The notes: generated from the letters alone by a model not told the origin. A DNA stretch of 64,000 nt from Kiritimatiellia bacterium (GCA_017447805.1 JAFSMR010000022.1:62001-126000), one strand, 5' to 3'. Counted from the first letter of the stretch, positions 52,617 through 62,182 are shown. Made by a program: numbers and translations.

Positions 52617-53831
52617 TCAAGCACGAATAACGCCATCGCCTGTTATTTTATATTTATAAGTCGTAAGTTCCTCTAGCCCCATCGGACCTCGCGCGTGAAG
52701 TTTATCGGTCGAGATGCCGATTTCCGCGCCCATGCCGAATTGCGCGCCATCGGTAAATCGCGTCGAAGCGTTGTGATAGACGCAGGCGGAATCGACATCG
52801 CGCAAAAATTCCTCGGCTCTAGCCATATTATTCGTGATTATGGCGTCGGAGTGTCCAGAAGAATTCGCGTTTATGAAATCAATAGCCTCGCGATAATCTT
52901 TGACGCGAACGACATTCAAATCGAGCGAAAGATATTCGACGCCCGCGCCATCTTCGTGAAGCGTAACATTAGACCCCTTCGCCCAGGCGTTTACCATAGG
53001 CAAAAAGAGCGGCGCGAGCTTTTCGTGAACAAGCAAGCACTCGACCGCGTTGCATGCGGATGGCCTTTGGACCTTGGCGTTATCGAGTATCGAAAGCGCC
53101 ATTGCAAGATCTGCCTCGTCATCCACATAAATATGGCAAACCCCTTTGTAATGTTTCAATACGGGAATCAGCGCCGCTTCGCACATCGCGCGTATAAGCT
53201 TTTCGCCTCCTCGAGGAATCGCCAAATCTATAAGCCCAACCGCGCGGACGATTTCCCTGACCGCCGCATGATCGGTCGTTTCGACTAGCTGCACTGCATC
53301 GGGGCAAGGCAAGGCTTCGCGAACTGCCTTTGCCAAGGCCATATTCGACCTGATTGCTTCCTTGCCACCGCGAAGAATAATCGCATTGCCGCTCTTAAGG
53401 CACAATGCCGCAGTATCTACGAATACGTTTGGACGAGATTCGAACACGACCGCTATTACTCCGAATGGCTCACGCGTCTTGGAAATATTTATTCCGCTTG
53501 GCATTTGACGCGTCCAAATCGTCTCGCCTACAGGGTCCGGAAGAGTCGCGACCTTTTTCACGCCGTTGATCATTTCTAAAAAGCGCTCTTCGGTAAAGGT
53601 AAGCCTATCGACAAAGGCGCTGGATAGATTATTGCGCTTAGCTTCTTCTATATCAAGCTTGTTAGCTTCGAAAATAGCGTCTCTTGCGGCAATTAGCTTA
53701 TCGTGAATCGCAAGAAGAACGGTATTTTTTTCTTCGCTCGAAAGTTTTCTCATCTCGCGCGCGGCTCTTCTTGCCCGCTCGGCCATCGTGCGAATCGACT
53801 TTGCTATATCGTTAGATAATAATTCTTCCAT
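52617..53831 (-). CDS. proA: Gamma-glutamyl phosphate reductase
   Basis: 404 aa, full length. It reduces gamma-glutamyl phosphate to the semialdehyde in proline synthesis. Catalytic cysteine in VQRPSACNAVECLLVHE; NADPH-binding FESRPNVFVDTAALCLKSGN and the C-terminal GPMGLEELTTYKYK are typical. proB is not adjacent. Follows the Minf_1886 gene by 43 bp. Confidence 0.96.
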   Translation of the reverse strand: MEELLSNDIAKSIRTMAERARRAAREMRKLSSEEKNTVLLAIHDKLIAARDAIFEANKLDIEEAKRNNLSSAFVDRLTFTEERFLEMINGVKKVATLPDPVGETIWTRQMPSGINISKTREPFGVIAVVFESRPNVFVDTAALCLKSGNAIILRGGKEAIRSNMALAKAVREALPCPDAVQLVETTDHAAVREIVRAVGLIDLAIPRGGEKLIRAMCEAALIPVLKHYKGVCHIYVDDEADLAMALSILDNAKVQRPSACNAVECLLVHEKLAPLFLPMVNAWAKGSNVTLHEDGAGVEYLSLDLNVVRVKDYREAIDFINANSSGHSDAIITNNMARAEEFLRDVDSACVYHNASTRFTDGAQFGMGAEIGISTDKLHARGPMGLEELTTYKYKITGDGVIRA

Positions 53832-53874
53832 AAGACAAAAAGCTCAAACATCTTTCATTCATCGACTAAAAAAA

Positions 53875-54246
53875 TCAATCTTCAGGGCAATCGTAAGGGC
53901 GCTTGAATTCTTCTTCGAAATCGTAACCATCCGCATAACTTTCTCTTTCATGCCCTTTCGCGCCGCCGATTCGCCCTGAATCGCATAAATTGAACATCAT
54001 CTCACCTATATCCTCGCATCTCTTCACGCCCAATTCGTTCAAAACGAAATACGCCATCGGACCCCAGAGGTCTATCGCAAGCGCCCGGAAACCTTCCATT
54101 ATGCTTTTTGCGTTAAGCGCGACGCGGTCGGCAGAAAGCTTTTCGAGCACCATCATCAAAAAAGCGTATGCATTGGGATTATAGCGCGAATCTTTCATCA
54201 CGATATCGATGAAAGAATCTTTATCGAAATCCGGATTAGATATCAC
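53875..54246 (-). CDS. Minf_1886 family protein
   Basis: 123 aa from GTG 54246, with GAGG nine bases upstream. The pattern SRYNPNAYAFLMMVLEKL, LWGPMAYFVLNELGVKRCED and IGEMMFNLCDSGRIGG, ending in YDFEEEFKRPYD, matches this family. It is found mostly in Planctomycetes and Verrucomicrobia-type bacteria, and is one of the best taxonomic hints in the window. No known function. Confidence 0.86.
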   Translation of the reverse strand: MISNPDFDKDSFIDIVMKDSRYNPNAYAFLMMVLEKLSADRVALNAKSIMEGFRALAIDLWGPMAYFVLNELGVKRCEDIGEMMFNLCDSGRIGGAKGHERESYADGYDFEEEFKRPYDCPED

Positions 54247-54292
54247 TTGGCTACCTCGCGGGGAAGGGAATCCCAATTTCTGGAAAACGAAA

Positions 54293-54324
54293 TGGCCGGC
54301 GGGGTGAAAACAAGCCGCCGGCCA
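54293..54324 (-). terminator. Strong hairpin after the RRM gene
   Basis: TGGCCGGCGG / CCGCCGGCCA, 10-bp arms with a 12-base loop, followed by TTTCG on the minus strand. T run is short, so it may be partial terminator or a stabilising 3' stem. Confidence 0.6.
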
Positions 54325-54334
54325 GATCCGTTAA

Positions 54335-54676
54335 CTACCAGCGAGTTTCACGCCTCGGTCCGCGATCGCGATCGCGGCCATATCCGCCACGACCACCATA
54401 GCCGCCGCGGCCACCACGCTCGCGCTCTTCGCGCGGCTTGGGCTGAGACTCGTTGACGCGCACTGTGCGCCCTTCGAGTTCATGTCCATTCAAGGCATCG
54501 ATAGCTGCCTGCGCCTCCGCGGCGTTAGGCATCGTAACGAAGCCAAAACCTTTGCTGCGGCCTGTCATGCGGTCCGTAACAACACGAACAGCGGTAACTT
54601 CGCCAAAATTTGCGAACGCCGCTTTCAACGTTTCGTCGGTCGTCGCGTAAGCGAGATTACCAATATAGATTTCCAT
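54335..54676 (-). CDS. RNA-binding protein, RRM domain with RGG tail
   Basis: 113 aa. One RRM (about 1-80) with RNP2 IYIGNL and RNP1 KGFGFVTM, then a Gly/Arg-rich tail (GGRGGYGGRGGYGRDRD). This is the small bacterial glycine-rich RRM type, often cold-induced RNA chaperones. The leader is about 67 nt, long for this window, which would allow post-transcriptional control. Confidence 0.93.
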   Translation of the reverse strand: MEIYIGNLAYATTDETLKAAFANFGEVTAVRVVTDRMTGRSKGFGFVTMPNAAEAQAAIDALNGHELEGRTVRVNESQPKPREERERGGRGGYGGRGGYGRDRDRGPRRETRW

Positions 54677-54749
54677 CTTTATTTTTCCTTCTGTACTTTA
54701 GCGCCCGGACCTGCGAAATTACTGTAACCTCTCGGACCGAACGCGGTAT

Positions 54750-54779
54750 ATTGTATCAATTTTTCTTCATCGCCGTCAA
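54750..54779 (-). promoter_or_regulatory. Promoter of the RRM gene
   Basis: TTGACG, 18-bp spacer, TACAAT preceded by TGA, on the minus strand. Predicted start about 67 nt upstream of the ATG. Confidence 0.75.
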
Positions 54780-54807
54780 TAGCAAATGTATACTCAACTG
54801 AAAATTC

Positions 54808-55812
54808 TTACACCCCTTCGCGATCGCAGAGCGCCGATACGAACAGCGCTTTGATCGTATGCATGCGATTTTCTGATTCGTCGAATACCTTCGAATATTT
54901 CGATTCGAATACATCATCGGTCACTTCGAGCGCGCCGGTCTTGTAAGTCGCCTCGGTGTTGAAATCGTGGAACGCGGGCAGGCAGTGCAGGAACATAAGG
55001 CGCCCTTCGAGATTCCCGGTCGCCCTCATTAGCTCCATATTTATCTGATAAGGCCTCAGGAGCGCGATCCTTTCGGCCGTCTTGGATTCTTCGCCCATCG
55101 AAACCCAAACATCCGTATAAAGGACGTTCGCACCCTTTACGCCTTTGACGGGATCATCGAAAATCCTTATGTCTACGCCGTTTTTGCGCGCAACGGCTTC
55201 CGCCTCGGCGAGCTTTTCTTCATCGGGCCAAAGCTTTTTGGGCGTGCAGCATACATAGCGGATTCCGGCTTTTGCGCATCCCATCATCAGCGAATTTGCG
55301 ACATTGTTTCTGCCGTCGCCGACATACGCGATTGTGCAATTTTCAAGCGTGCCGAAGGTTTCCTTTACCGTAAGAAGATCGGCGAAAATTTGCGTAGGGT
55401 GGTAGTCGTCTGTCAATCCGTTCCAAACCGGGACGCCGGAATATTCCGCCAATTCCTCGCAAGTCTTTTGGGCAAAGCCGCGGAAAAGTATACCATCGTA
55501 AATCCTTCCGAGCACCCTCGCGGTATCCTTGACAGATTCCTTTTTGCCGAAGTGGATATCGGGCCTAGTCAAGTACTCGGCTCCGCCTCCTTCATCCCGT
55601 GCGGCGATTATCGATGAGTTGCGCGTTCTCGTAGATGATTTTTCGAAGATGAGCGCGATATTCTTTCTGTGCAAAAGATCTCCCCTTACGCCGGCTTTTC
55701 TGCGCGCCTTCAGCTGCTCGGCCAATTCGACGAGATTGAGCATCTCCTCGTCGGTAAAGGATGTCAGGCGCATAAGCGAGCGCCCTTTCAAACTATCCAT
55801 CCATGTCAACAT
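54808..55812 (-). CDS. argF: Ornithine carbamoyltransferase
   Basis: 334 aa. Carbamoyl-phosphate site FEKSSTRTRNSS, ornithine-site segment MFLHCLPAFHD and the YVGDGRNNVANSL block are intact. Makes citrulline for arginine synthesis. I prefer ATG 55812 (AAGGAAAAACAGAAA upstream) over the in-frame ATG at 55836. Last gene of the fab operon. Confidence 0.95.
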   Translation of the reverse strand: MLTWMDSLKGRSLMRLTSFTDEEMLNLVELAEQLKARRKAGVRGDLLHRKNIALIFEKSSTRTRNSSIIAARDEGGGAEYLTRPDIHFGKKESVKDTARVLGRIYDGILFRGFAQKTCEELAEYSGVPVWNGLTDDYHPTQIFADLLTVKETFGTLENCTIAYVGDGRNNVANSLMMGCAKAGIRYVCCTPKKLWPDEEKLAEAEAVARKNGVDIRIFDDPVKGVKGANVLYTDVWVSMGEESKTAERIALLRPYQINMELMRATGNLEGRLMFLHCLPAFHDFNTEATYKTGALEVTDDVFESKYSKVFDESENRMHTIKALFVSALCDREGV

Positions 55813-55868
55813 TTTCTGTTTTTCCTTTCCATGCATCCTGATAGCAGAAGCTTAAATTAGGATGCTTT

Positions 55869-56687
55869 TTAATCTAGTCGCCATCTTCTGTGGCTCCACA
55901 AATATTGCTCGGGATATTGACGTATAGCCTTCTCTAGTCTATCGTTCAAAAGTTGCGTGGCCGCGTCCCTATCGTCGTTTTGCGTAAATTTGAGGGGTGC
56001 ATCGCCCACGAGCTTATAGCGATAAGGGGCGATTCTTACGAACGAACCAACTACTATCGGCGCTTCGGAGCGCATCGCGAGCCTCGTCGCAGATGTGAAA
56101 GTATAGGCAGGGCGGCCGAAGAATTTCAATTTCGCGCCCTTGCCGGTATGCTGGTCCATGAGAATCGTCATCGCGGCTTTCTTTTCTTTCCAACGATGGA
56201 TTACGCCTGGCGTAAAACCGTGATTCTTGTCGATTACTTCTATTCTGCCGCGGAAATGATGCTTCTCGAGCCAGCGAGAGACGAATTTCGAATTCATTGT
56301 CCTGGCGATGGCAATCATCGGGCGCGCGAAAGAAATAAGATTCGTAGCCGCTTCCCAAACGCCGTGATGCGCGCTTACGAGCAGGACCGGCGTATCGGGC
56401 GAATCCAGCAACAGCGATACCGCCTCTTTGTCGGCGCCTTCGACATCGAGATGCTCGCGCCAATTTTCTTTCGTAATAACCCTCGGGACCATAAACGCCT
56501 CGGCTATATGGCCCGCCAAATGGCACCACGAAGCCTTGGCTATGCGCTTTGCCTCGGTAGCATCTTCCGTTACATGGCCCTTTAGAATATTCTCGATGGA
56601 AATTTTTCTTCTTCGCGGGAAGAACGGCCATAGAAAAGCGGCTAATCTATAGCCGAATCCGTACGCATGTTTCTGAAAGAACGTCAA
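55869..56687 (-). CDS. Lipid A biosynthesis acyltransferase-like protein
   Basis: 272 aa of the LpxL/HtrB family, inner membrane. Catalytic HX4E in SAHHGVWEAATNL, and DQHTGKGAKLKFFGRPA plus the terminal QYLWSHRRWR are family blocks. Transfers an acyl chain from acyl-ACP to lipid A or a related envelope lipid, consistent with fab genes in the same operon. Overlaps hisD by 4 bases. Confidence 0.9.
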   Translation of the reverse strand: MTFFQKHAYGFGYRLAAFLWPFFPRRRKISIENILKGHVTEDATEAKRIAKASWCHLAGHIAEAFMVPRVITKENWREHLDVEGADKEAVSLLLDSPDTPVLLVSAHHGVWEAATNLISFARPMIAIARTMNSKFVSRWLEKHHFRGRIEVIDKNHGFTPGVIHRWKEKKAAMTILMDQHTGKGAKLKFFGRPAYTFTSATRLAMRSEAPIVVGSFVRIAPYRYKLVGDAPLKFTQNDDRDAATQLLNDRLEKAIRQYPEQYLWSHRRWRLD

Positions 56688-58015
56688 GCCTCGAACCTTA
56701 TTGTTGCCGAACGACCATGCGCACCAAGTCCTTCGAGCTGTGCGAGGGTTTCGATGGCAGATCTCGTTTCGGCCAAATCGGATTTTGAAAACGCGACGAA
56801 ACTATGACGGCGGCGGAAATCATCCGTCGTAAGACCATTGAACATCGCGGCCGACCCGCCCGTAGGAAGAACGTGGCTTGGGCCTGCGACAAAATCGCCG
56901 ACGCATTCCGGCGTCCAGGGTCCGGCGAATATGGCGCCCGCCTTTTTTACGCTCTTCATTAGAGTAATCGCGTCCTTAGTCATGATTTCAAGATGCTCGG
57001 GCGCGAAATCGTTGGCTACCGCCATCGCTTCCTGCAAATCTTTTGCAAGTACGATTAAAATTCCATCGTTCTTGATTACTCTACGGACCATTTCATGACG
57101 CGAAAGAAGCGCAGCCTGAACGGTTATTTCTTCGCGCACGGCTTCGGCAAGCGCAGGCGAAGTCGTTATCAAAAGCGCCTTTTCGTGGCCGCTGCCATGC
57201 TCTGCCTGCGATAGCATATCTGCGGCTATCCAACGAGGCTTCGCGGCCGCATCCGCAACAATAGCGATTTCCGAAGGCCCCGCTACCTGATCGAGCGAGA
57301 CAAGCCCGTAAACCGCCCTCTTTGCGGCTGTCACGAACGCATTGCCGGGCCCGACGATCTTTTCCACTTTCGGGCAAGTCTTCGTCCCGACCGCCATCAT
57401 GGCGATAGCCTGCGCGCCGCCGACTTTATAGACTTCGTTTACTCCGGCGCAACGCATTGCATAAAGAAGAATTTCGTTGACTTTGCCATCTTTGCCAGCG
57501 GGTGTGCAAGCGACAATCTGCTTCACGCCTGCGACTTTCGCCAAAGTCGCCGTATGCAATGCCGTGGAAATCAAAGGTGCCGTGCCGCCGGGAACATACA
57601 CGCCGACTCTTTCGATTGGCGTGTAGAACTCGCCGACTCTGCCGCCGCGAAGCGTCGTCTTGTTCCACGGCTTTTTCATCGAATCTTCGGCAAAACTCTT
57701 TATGCGACCGAGCGCGAGCTTGATCGCTTCCACTATATCGCGCGCGAGCCCCTGCTCCATTTCGCGGATATTGCCGAGTTCAACTGCGAGGTCGGATGGC
57801 TTTAGCTTTACGCCTTCATACTTCTGTATCGCATCGACTACCGCCTTGTCGCCGCGCTCGATTACATCTTTTATAATCTCGCGCGCTACTTCTTCCGCCT
57901 CGGGCAAAAATGCATCTCGATGGACGAATTTATCGAGGAATTTATCGTTTGAAGCGACGATCCTGATTCCAGTCTCGGCTTCCTTTTCCTTGCCGATATT
58001 GATTTCTTTGTTCAT
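56684..58015 (-). CDS. hisD: Histidinol dehydrogenase
   Basis: 443 aa. Two-step NAD oxidation of histidinol to histidine. Zinc and substrate segments: GVYVPGGTAPLISTALH, VAGPSEIAIVADAAAKP, LSQAEHGSGHEKALL and VGDFVAGPSHVLPTGG. ATG 58015 gives a normal N-terminus; an in-frame ATG upstream would overlap fabZ. It is isolated from other his genes. Confidence 0.95.
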   Translation of the reverse strand: MNKEINIGKEKEAETGIRIVASNDKFLDKFVHRDAFLPEAEEVAREIIKDVIERGDKAVVDAIQKYEGVKLKPSDLAVELGNIREMEQGLARDIVEAIKLALGRIKSFAEDSMKKPWNKTTLRGGRVGEFYTPIERVGVYVPGGTAPLISTALHTATLAKVAGVKQIVACTPAGKDGKVNEILLYAMRCAGVNEVYKVGGAQAIAMMAVGTKTCPKVEKIVGPGNAFVTAAKRAVYGLVSLDQVAGPSEIAIVADAAAKPRWIAADMLSQAEHGSGHEKALLITTSPALAEAVREEITVQAALLSRHEMVRRVIKNDGILIVLAKDLQEAMAVANDFAPEHLEIMTKDAITLMKSVKKAGAIFAGPWTPECVGDFVAGPSHVLPTGGSAAMFNGLTTDDFRRRHSFVAFSKSDLAETRSAIETLAQLEGLGAHGRSATIRFEA

Positions 58016-58032
58016 AAGACGAGGAATCTCGA

Positions 58033-58491
58033 TTATTTGTCGCCCACCATGCACTTCACCGTGCAATCGCAAGCAAGTTCCCCGTTTACGTATCCCTTGA
58101 GCGCAAAGGAAGCAAGCGGCCTTCTGACGCGAATCACTTCGGCTACTGTAATCAGCTTGTCGCCCGGCCTTACGGGACGGCGAAACCTGACGCCATCGAC
58201 TGCCGCCAGGATGAAGCTCGCCTTGCCGGTAAATCCGACTATGCCGCGAGCTACGATTCCCGCGCCGGCTACTTGCGCCATGGATTCGATAAGAACGACC
58301 CCCGGGACAATCGGATAATCCGGGAAATGCCCCTTGAAGAAATCGTTCTTCTCAAGAGTATACGTATATTCGCCGATACTGCCCGTCTCGTCTGCCGCAA
58401 TCAGTTTATCGACGAAAAGGAATGGCGGACGATGCGGCAAAAGTTTTTCGCCCTCGATATTGTAGGTGGTTTTGAAAGTCGGGAACTCCAT
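58033..58491 (-). CDS. fabZ: 3-hydroxyacyl-ACP dehydratase
   Basis: 152 aa. Hot-dog fold with LPHRPPFLFVD and the active-site KGHFPDYPIVPGVVLIESMA. Dehydrates 3-hydroxyacyl-ACP in fatty acid synthesis. Six bases after fabF stop. Confidence 0.94.
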   Translation of the reverse strand: MEFPTFKTTYNIEGEKLLPHRPPFLFVDKLIAADETGSIGEYTYTLEKNDFFKGHFPDYPIVPGVVLIESMAQVAGAGIVARGIVGFTGKASFILAAVDGVRFRRPVRPGDKLITVAEVIRVRRPLASFALKGYVNGELACDCTVKCMVGDK

Positions 58492-58496
58492 CTTCT

Positions 58497-59753
58497 TTAC
58501 GCCTTTCTGAATACGAGAATTCCGTTATGACCGCCAAAGCCGAGCGAACTCGAAAGCGCTACGCGAATATCGCGCCCGACTCCCGTATTCGGCGTATAGT
58601 TCAAATCGAGTTCCGGGTCGGGATTTTCGTAGTTGATCGTCGGCGGCACGAATTTATCGGCGACCGCAAGCGTCGTAATCGCCGCTTCGATTGCGCCAGT
58701 GGCGCCAAGGCAATGTCCGTGGCAAGGCTTAGTCGACGAAATGTTGATTTTCTTCGCGCCTTCTTCGCCGAAGACTCTCTTGAACGCGGTAGTTTCCATC
58801 TTATCGTTGAGATGGGTGGAAGTACCATGCGCGTTGATATAATCGACGAGAGAGCGATCTTCCACGCCGGCATCCTTCAAAGCCGATTCTATCGCTTTGA
58901 CCGCGCCATCGCCGGAAGGATCTGGCGCCGTAATGTGATAGGCGTCGCAAGAAGCGCCGTAGCCGGCTAGTTCACAATAAATTCTCGCGCCGCGCGCCTT
59001 CGCATGCTCCTCGGATTCGAGAATGAGCACCGCCGCGCCTTCGCCCATCACAAAGCCGTCTCTATCCACATTGAACGGACGGCATCCCTTTTCGGGATTA
59101 TCGTTGAAATGGGTCGCGAGAGCCTTTTCTTTCATGAAGCCGGCTACCGTGAATTCCATGATTACGGCTTCTGTTCCGCCGGCAATCATCACGTCTGCCC
59201 TGCCTGCACGAATCATATCGAGCGCGAGACCAAGCGCATCGGTTGAGCTGGCGCATGCCGTCGCCACTACCTGCGCGGGGCCCTTCGCGCCTATCGCTAT
59301 TGCTACATTGCCGGAAGCTTCGTTGGAAATAAGCTCGGGAATCGCGAGAGGCGAAATCCTATCCGGTCCCTTATCGAACAGCGTCTTGAAAGAATCGCCA
59401 GTGATTTCAAGCCCGCCGATTCCGCAACCGAACATCGTGCCGACGCGATCCATATCGGGCTTGTTTTCTTCGGTAAATCCGGCGTCTTTCCACGCCTCGT
59501 TGGCTGTAGCTACGGCGTACTGGGAGAAGAGCGCCATGTGACGGGCTTCTTTCTTGTCGAGATACCCTCCCCCGAGCGCCCACTCGGAAAATCCATCTAC
59601 TTCCGCTGCGATTTGACATGTGCAACGCGAAGGATCGAACTTCGTTATGCGCCTTACGCCTGGCTTGCCGGCTTTCACGGCCTCCCATGTAGCATCGCGG
59701 CCATTGCCGACTGCGGTTACCATTCCTATTCCAGTTACGACTACCTTTTTCAT
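58497..59753 (-). CDS. fabF: 3-oxoacyl-ACP synthase II
   Basis: 418 aa. Condensing-enzyme cysteine in VVATACASSTDALGLAL, the two histidines in NAHGTSTHLNDKMET and SSTKPCHGHCLGATGAIE. ATG 59753 is favoured by AAGGAAATGGAA. Extends acyl-ACP chains. Second gene of the operon after fabH. Confidence 0.96.
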   Translation of the reverse strand: MKKVVVTGIGMVTAVGNGRDATWEAVKAGKPGVRRITKFDPSRCTCQIAAEVDGFSEWALGGGYLDKKEARHMALFSQYAVATANEAWKDAGFTEENKPDMDRVGTMFGCGIGGLEITGDSFKTLFDKGPDRISPLAIPELISNEASGNVAIAIGAKGPAQVVATACASSTDALGLALDMIRAGRADVMIAGGTEAVIMEFTVAGFMKEKALATHFNDNPEKGCRPFNVDRDGFVMGEGAAVLILESEEHAKARGARIYCELAGYGASCDAYHITAPDPSGDGAVKAIESALKDAGVEDRSLVDYINAHGTSTHLNDKMETTAFKRVFGEEGAKKINISSTKPCHGHCLGATGAIEAAITTLAVADKFVPPTINYENPDPELDLNYTPNTGVGRDIRVALSSSLGFGGHNGILVFRKA

Positions 59754-59779
59754 TTCCATTTCCTTGTTTTTGAAATTGA

Positions 59780-60799
59780 TTAAAGATTTGGCCACGTGCA
59801 ATATGTCCCGGCGTATGTAAGGCCTGCACCAAACCCGACCATCACGATCTTCATGCCGTCTTTAAGCTCCCCGGCCCTGACTGCCTGGTCGAGAGAAATC
59901 GGAATCGACGCCGCTGAAGTATTGGCGGTAGTTTCCAGATTCAGCCAGAATTTATCTAGCGGCAATTTCATTCTTCTTGCGACGGCTTCTATAATGCGTC
60001 CATTCGCCTGATGCGCGAATACTCTATCGAGCGCTTCGGGCGAGGTGCCGAGCTTTTCGCACAAATCTTTCGCGACCTTGGAAAGCGTCCTTACCGCGAA
60101 CGCGAATACATCATGGCCCATCAAAACGAGCTCAGGCTTTTCGGGTTCGCACTTCGCCGGGATTCCTGTCGGCGCGAAAGGAAGCGCGTTTTTGCAACCT
60201 CCCGTCCTCGTAATGAAATGCGCGCCCTGGCCATCCGCGCCGAGTATCGTATGCGCAGTTGTCTTGGCGCTCGCGGCGCCCGGCGCTTCATCGTTGCCGA
60301 GGACTACCGCGCCTGCGCCATCACCGAACAAAATGCAACTTGAACGATCGGACCAATCGAGAATCCTAGTCAATGATTCGGCGCCAATTACGATCGCCTT
60401 CTTATCTGGATAGAAATTCACGAATCCCCTCGCCTGCTCGAGAGCATAAACGAACCCCGCGCACGCCGCCTGCAAATCGAACGCGCCGGCATTAGTGCAA
60501 CCAAGAAGGCTTTGGACGATGCAAGCCGTAGATGGGAATGGATTATAATCGGGCGTAGATGTAGCTACTACAATAAGGCCTATCTCTTCAGGCTTGACGC
60601 CTGCAACTTCCATCGCGCGCCTTGCAGCTTCCGCACCCATAGTCGAAGAAGATTCGCCTTCGCCGGCGACATGACGCGAATGAATACCAGTATGCGAGTA
60701 TATCCACTCATCAGTCGTCTCGAGCGATTTGGCAATATCATCGTTCGTTACGACTTTTTCGGGCAAGTAACTCCCGGTTCCGAGTATCTTAATTCCCAT
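59780..60799 (-). CDS. fabH: 3-oxoacyl-ACP synthase III
   Basis: 339 aa. Start ATG 60799 after GAAAGGGTGCGTT. Active cysteine in FDLQAACAGFVYALEQA, His/Asn in RVFAHQANGRIIEAVARR and TANTSAASIPISLDQAV. Begins fatty acid synthesis from acetyl-CoA and malonyl-ACP. Heads the operon fabH-fabF-fabZ-hisD-acyltransferase-argF. Confidence 0.96.
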   Translation of the reverse strand: MGIKILGTGSYLPEKVVTNDDIAKSLETTDEWIYSHTGIHSRHVAGEGESSSTMGAEAARRAMEVAGVKPEEIGLIVVATSTPDYNPFPSTACIVQSLLGCTNAGAFDLQAACAGFVYALEQARGFVNFYPDKKAIVIGAESLTRILDWSDRSSCILFGDGAGAVVLGNDEAPGAASAKTTAHTILGADGQGAHFITRTGGCKNALPFAPTGIPAKCEPEKPELVLMGHDVFAFAVRTLSKVAKDLCEKLGTSPEALDRVFAHQANGRIIEAVARRMKLPLDKFWLNLETTANTSAASIPISLDQAVRAGELKDGMKIVMVGFGAGLTYAGTYCTWPNL

Positions 60800-60829
60800 A
60801 ACGCACCCTTTCGTAGTGTAACGCCGCGT

Positions 60830-60859
60830 ATTATACCATATTTTGTTGATTTTGACTAG
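60830..60859 (-). promoter_or_regulatory. CTAG/extended -10 promoter of the fab operon
   Basis: CTAG (60859-60856), 20 bp, TATAAT (60835-60830) preceded by ATATGG. Leader about 24 nt with ribosome site. Confidence 0.78.
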
Positions 60860-60894
60860 TCCCCTTCCGCATTTTGCATTTTGCATACCGCAAG

Positions 60895-61130
60895 ATGGGC
60901 GTGTGACGAGTGACGAATGTTAAGGCGGCCGCCTCGCGGCCGGCGTGTTAGTATGGGCGTGACCGGCGGCTCGAGGTTGTAGAATGTTGCCAATGTGGAA
61001 GTGTTGCCTGCGCTGAAGGCACTCTACATGATCTACATGGTTAATTAACTCATGCGCCAAGCCTCGGCCGCAGTGAGCGACAAGCGCGGTGCAGATAGGG
61101 CGGCCACGATGTGACCGCCCTAACAACTAG
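60895..61130. repeat. Intergenic region with REP-like GC-rich hairpins
   Basis: No gene is seen between 60860 and 61144. It holds GGCGGCCGCC/GCGGCCGGC runs (60932-60952) and a hairpin TAGGGCGG / CCGCCCTA (61096-61122). Pieces GTGACGAATG, GGGCGGCC and GACAAGCGCG also occur after the GH20 gene at 33.86-33.92 kb, pointing to a small interspersed repeat family. Confidence 0.6.
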
Positions 61131-61144
61131 CGACAAGCTACTGA

Positions 61145-62182
61145 CTACTTAGAATATTTACGAACGATTTCTTCGTATTCAGCGGCTTGCTCTTCCATGG
61201 ATTCGACCATCTTGAATTGCGTATGGCATCTTACGAGATTATGATCTTCGTATGCGGTGCGGAAATATGTGTCGCCAGCGAGGTAATCGGTCAAGAAACG
61301 AATACCAATCGTCAGGGTGATTAGGCGTCCGGAGAATGCGAGGAGCGATTTTTCAGTCTCGGTGAGGAACTTGGCTTGTGCGAGATACCCCTTGACAAGA
61401 GCTTCAAAATATTCCTTCTTTGAATAGACCTTCGACAAATCCTTCTCGTCCTCAGCGGCGGCGGCGGTAGAGGTCCTGACCATATCGCCGAAATCGTAGA
61501 GTGCGCTACCTGGCATGGTCGTATCGAGATCGATTACGACATTCGAGCCATCGGGAGCAAGCATTACATTGTTGATCTTTGTATCATTATGGGTAATGCG
61601 TTCGGGGATTTCGCCCTTTTCCATCATCGTTACAATCTTAGCCGCTTCTTCTCTGCGAGCATCGACAAAAGCCAGTTCCTTGGCGACATTGGCTTTGCGT
61701 CCTTTTACATCGGCGGCGGCCGCTTCATCGAGAAGGCGAATGCGGTAGACGGTATTATGAAACTTCGCGATGATATCATCGAGCCGCGGCGGCGGAATAT
61801 CGGCGAGGTCGTTTTGGAATTTCGCGAAGGCGCCTGCAACGAGCTCTGCTTCACGAGGATTGGTCACGAGGTCGACAGAGGTATAGCCCTCGAGGAATGC
61901 ATAAAGACGCCAAGGATTTTCATACCCGACTACCTCGAGAGATTTAATGCCCTTCTCTTTCAGGAAAGTCGTAACGCGCATGATATTGTTCTTGAGCAGG
62001 ACGGGGTCGAAGATATCGGTATTTACTCTCTGGAGGATATATCTTACACCTCTTTTCGTCTCGACCTTGAATGTATCGTTGATATGGCCAGAGCCATAGC
62101 GCGAAACATCCGTTTGATCAGTAATACCCATCGATGCCAATGCGGCATCCAACTCTTCTTTTGAATACACTCTGTTGCTCAT
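61145..62182 (-). CDS. N-acetylhexosamine 1-kinase-like protein (APH-fold)
   Basis: 345 aa. Aminoglycoside phosphotransferase fold with GSGHINDTFKV and RYILQRVNTDIF near the N-terminus, catalytic ITHNDTKINNVMLAPDG and metal-binding VIDLDTTMPGSALYDFGD. These match NahK-type kinases that phosphorylate GlcNAc or GalNAc at C1, although other sugars are possible. Ribosome site AAAGAAAGAGG. It follows trpS by 37 bp. Confidence 0.82.
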   Translation of the reverse strand: MSNRVYSKEELDAALASMGITDQTDVSRYGSGHINDTFKVETKRGVRYILQRVNTDIFDPVLLKNNIMRVTTFLKEKGIKSLEVVGYENPWRLYAFLEGYTSVDLVTNPREAELVAGAFAKFQNDLADIPPPRLDDIIAKFHNTVYRIRLLDEAAAADVKGRKANVAKELAFVDARREEAAKIVTMMEKGEIPERITHNDTKINNVMLAPDGSNVVIDLDTTMPGSALYDFGDMVRTSTAAAAEDEKDLSKVYSKKEYFEALVKGYLAQAKFLTETEKSLLAFSGRLITLTIGIRFLTDYLAGDTYFRTAYEDHNLVRCHTQFKMVESMEEQAAEYEEIVRKYSK

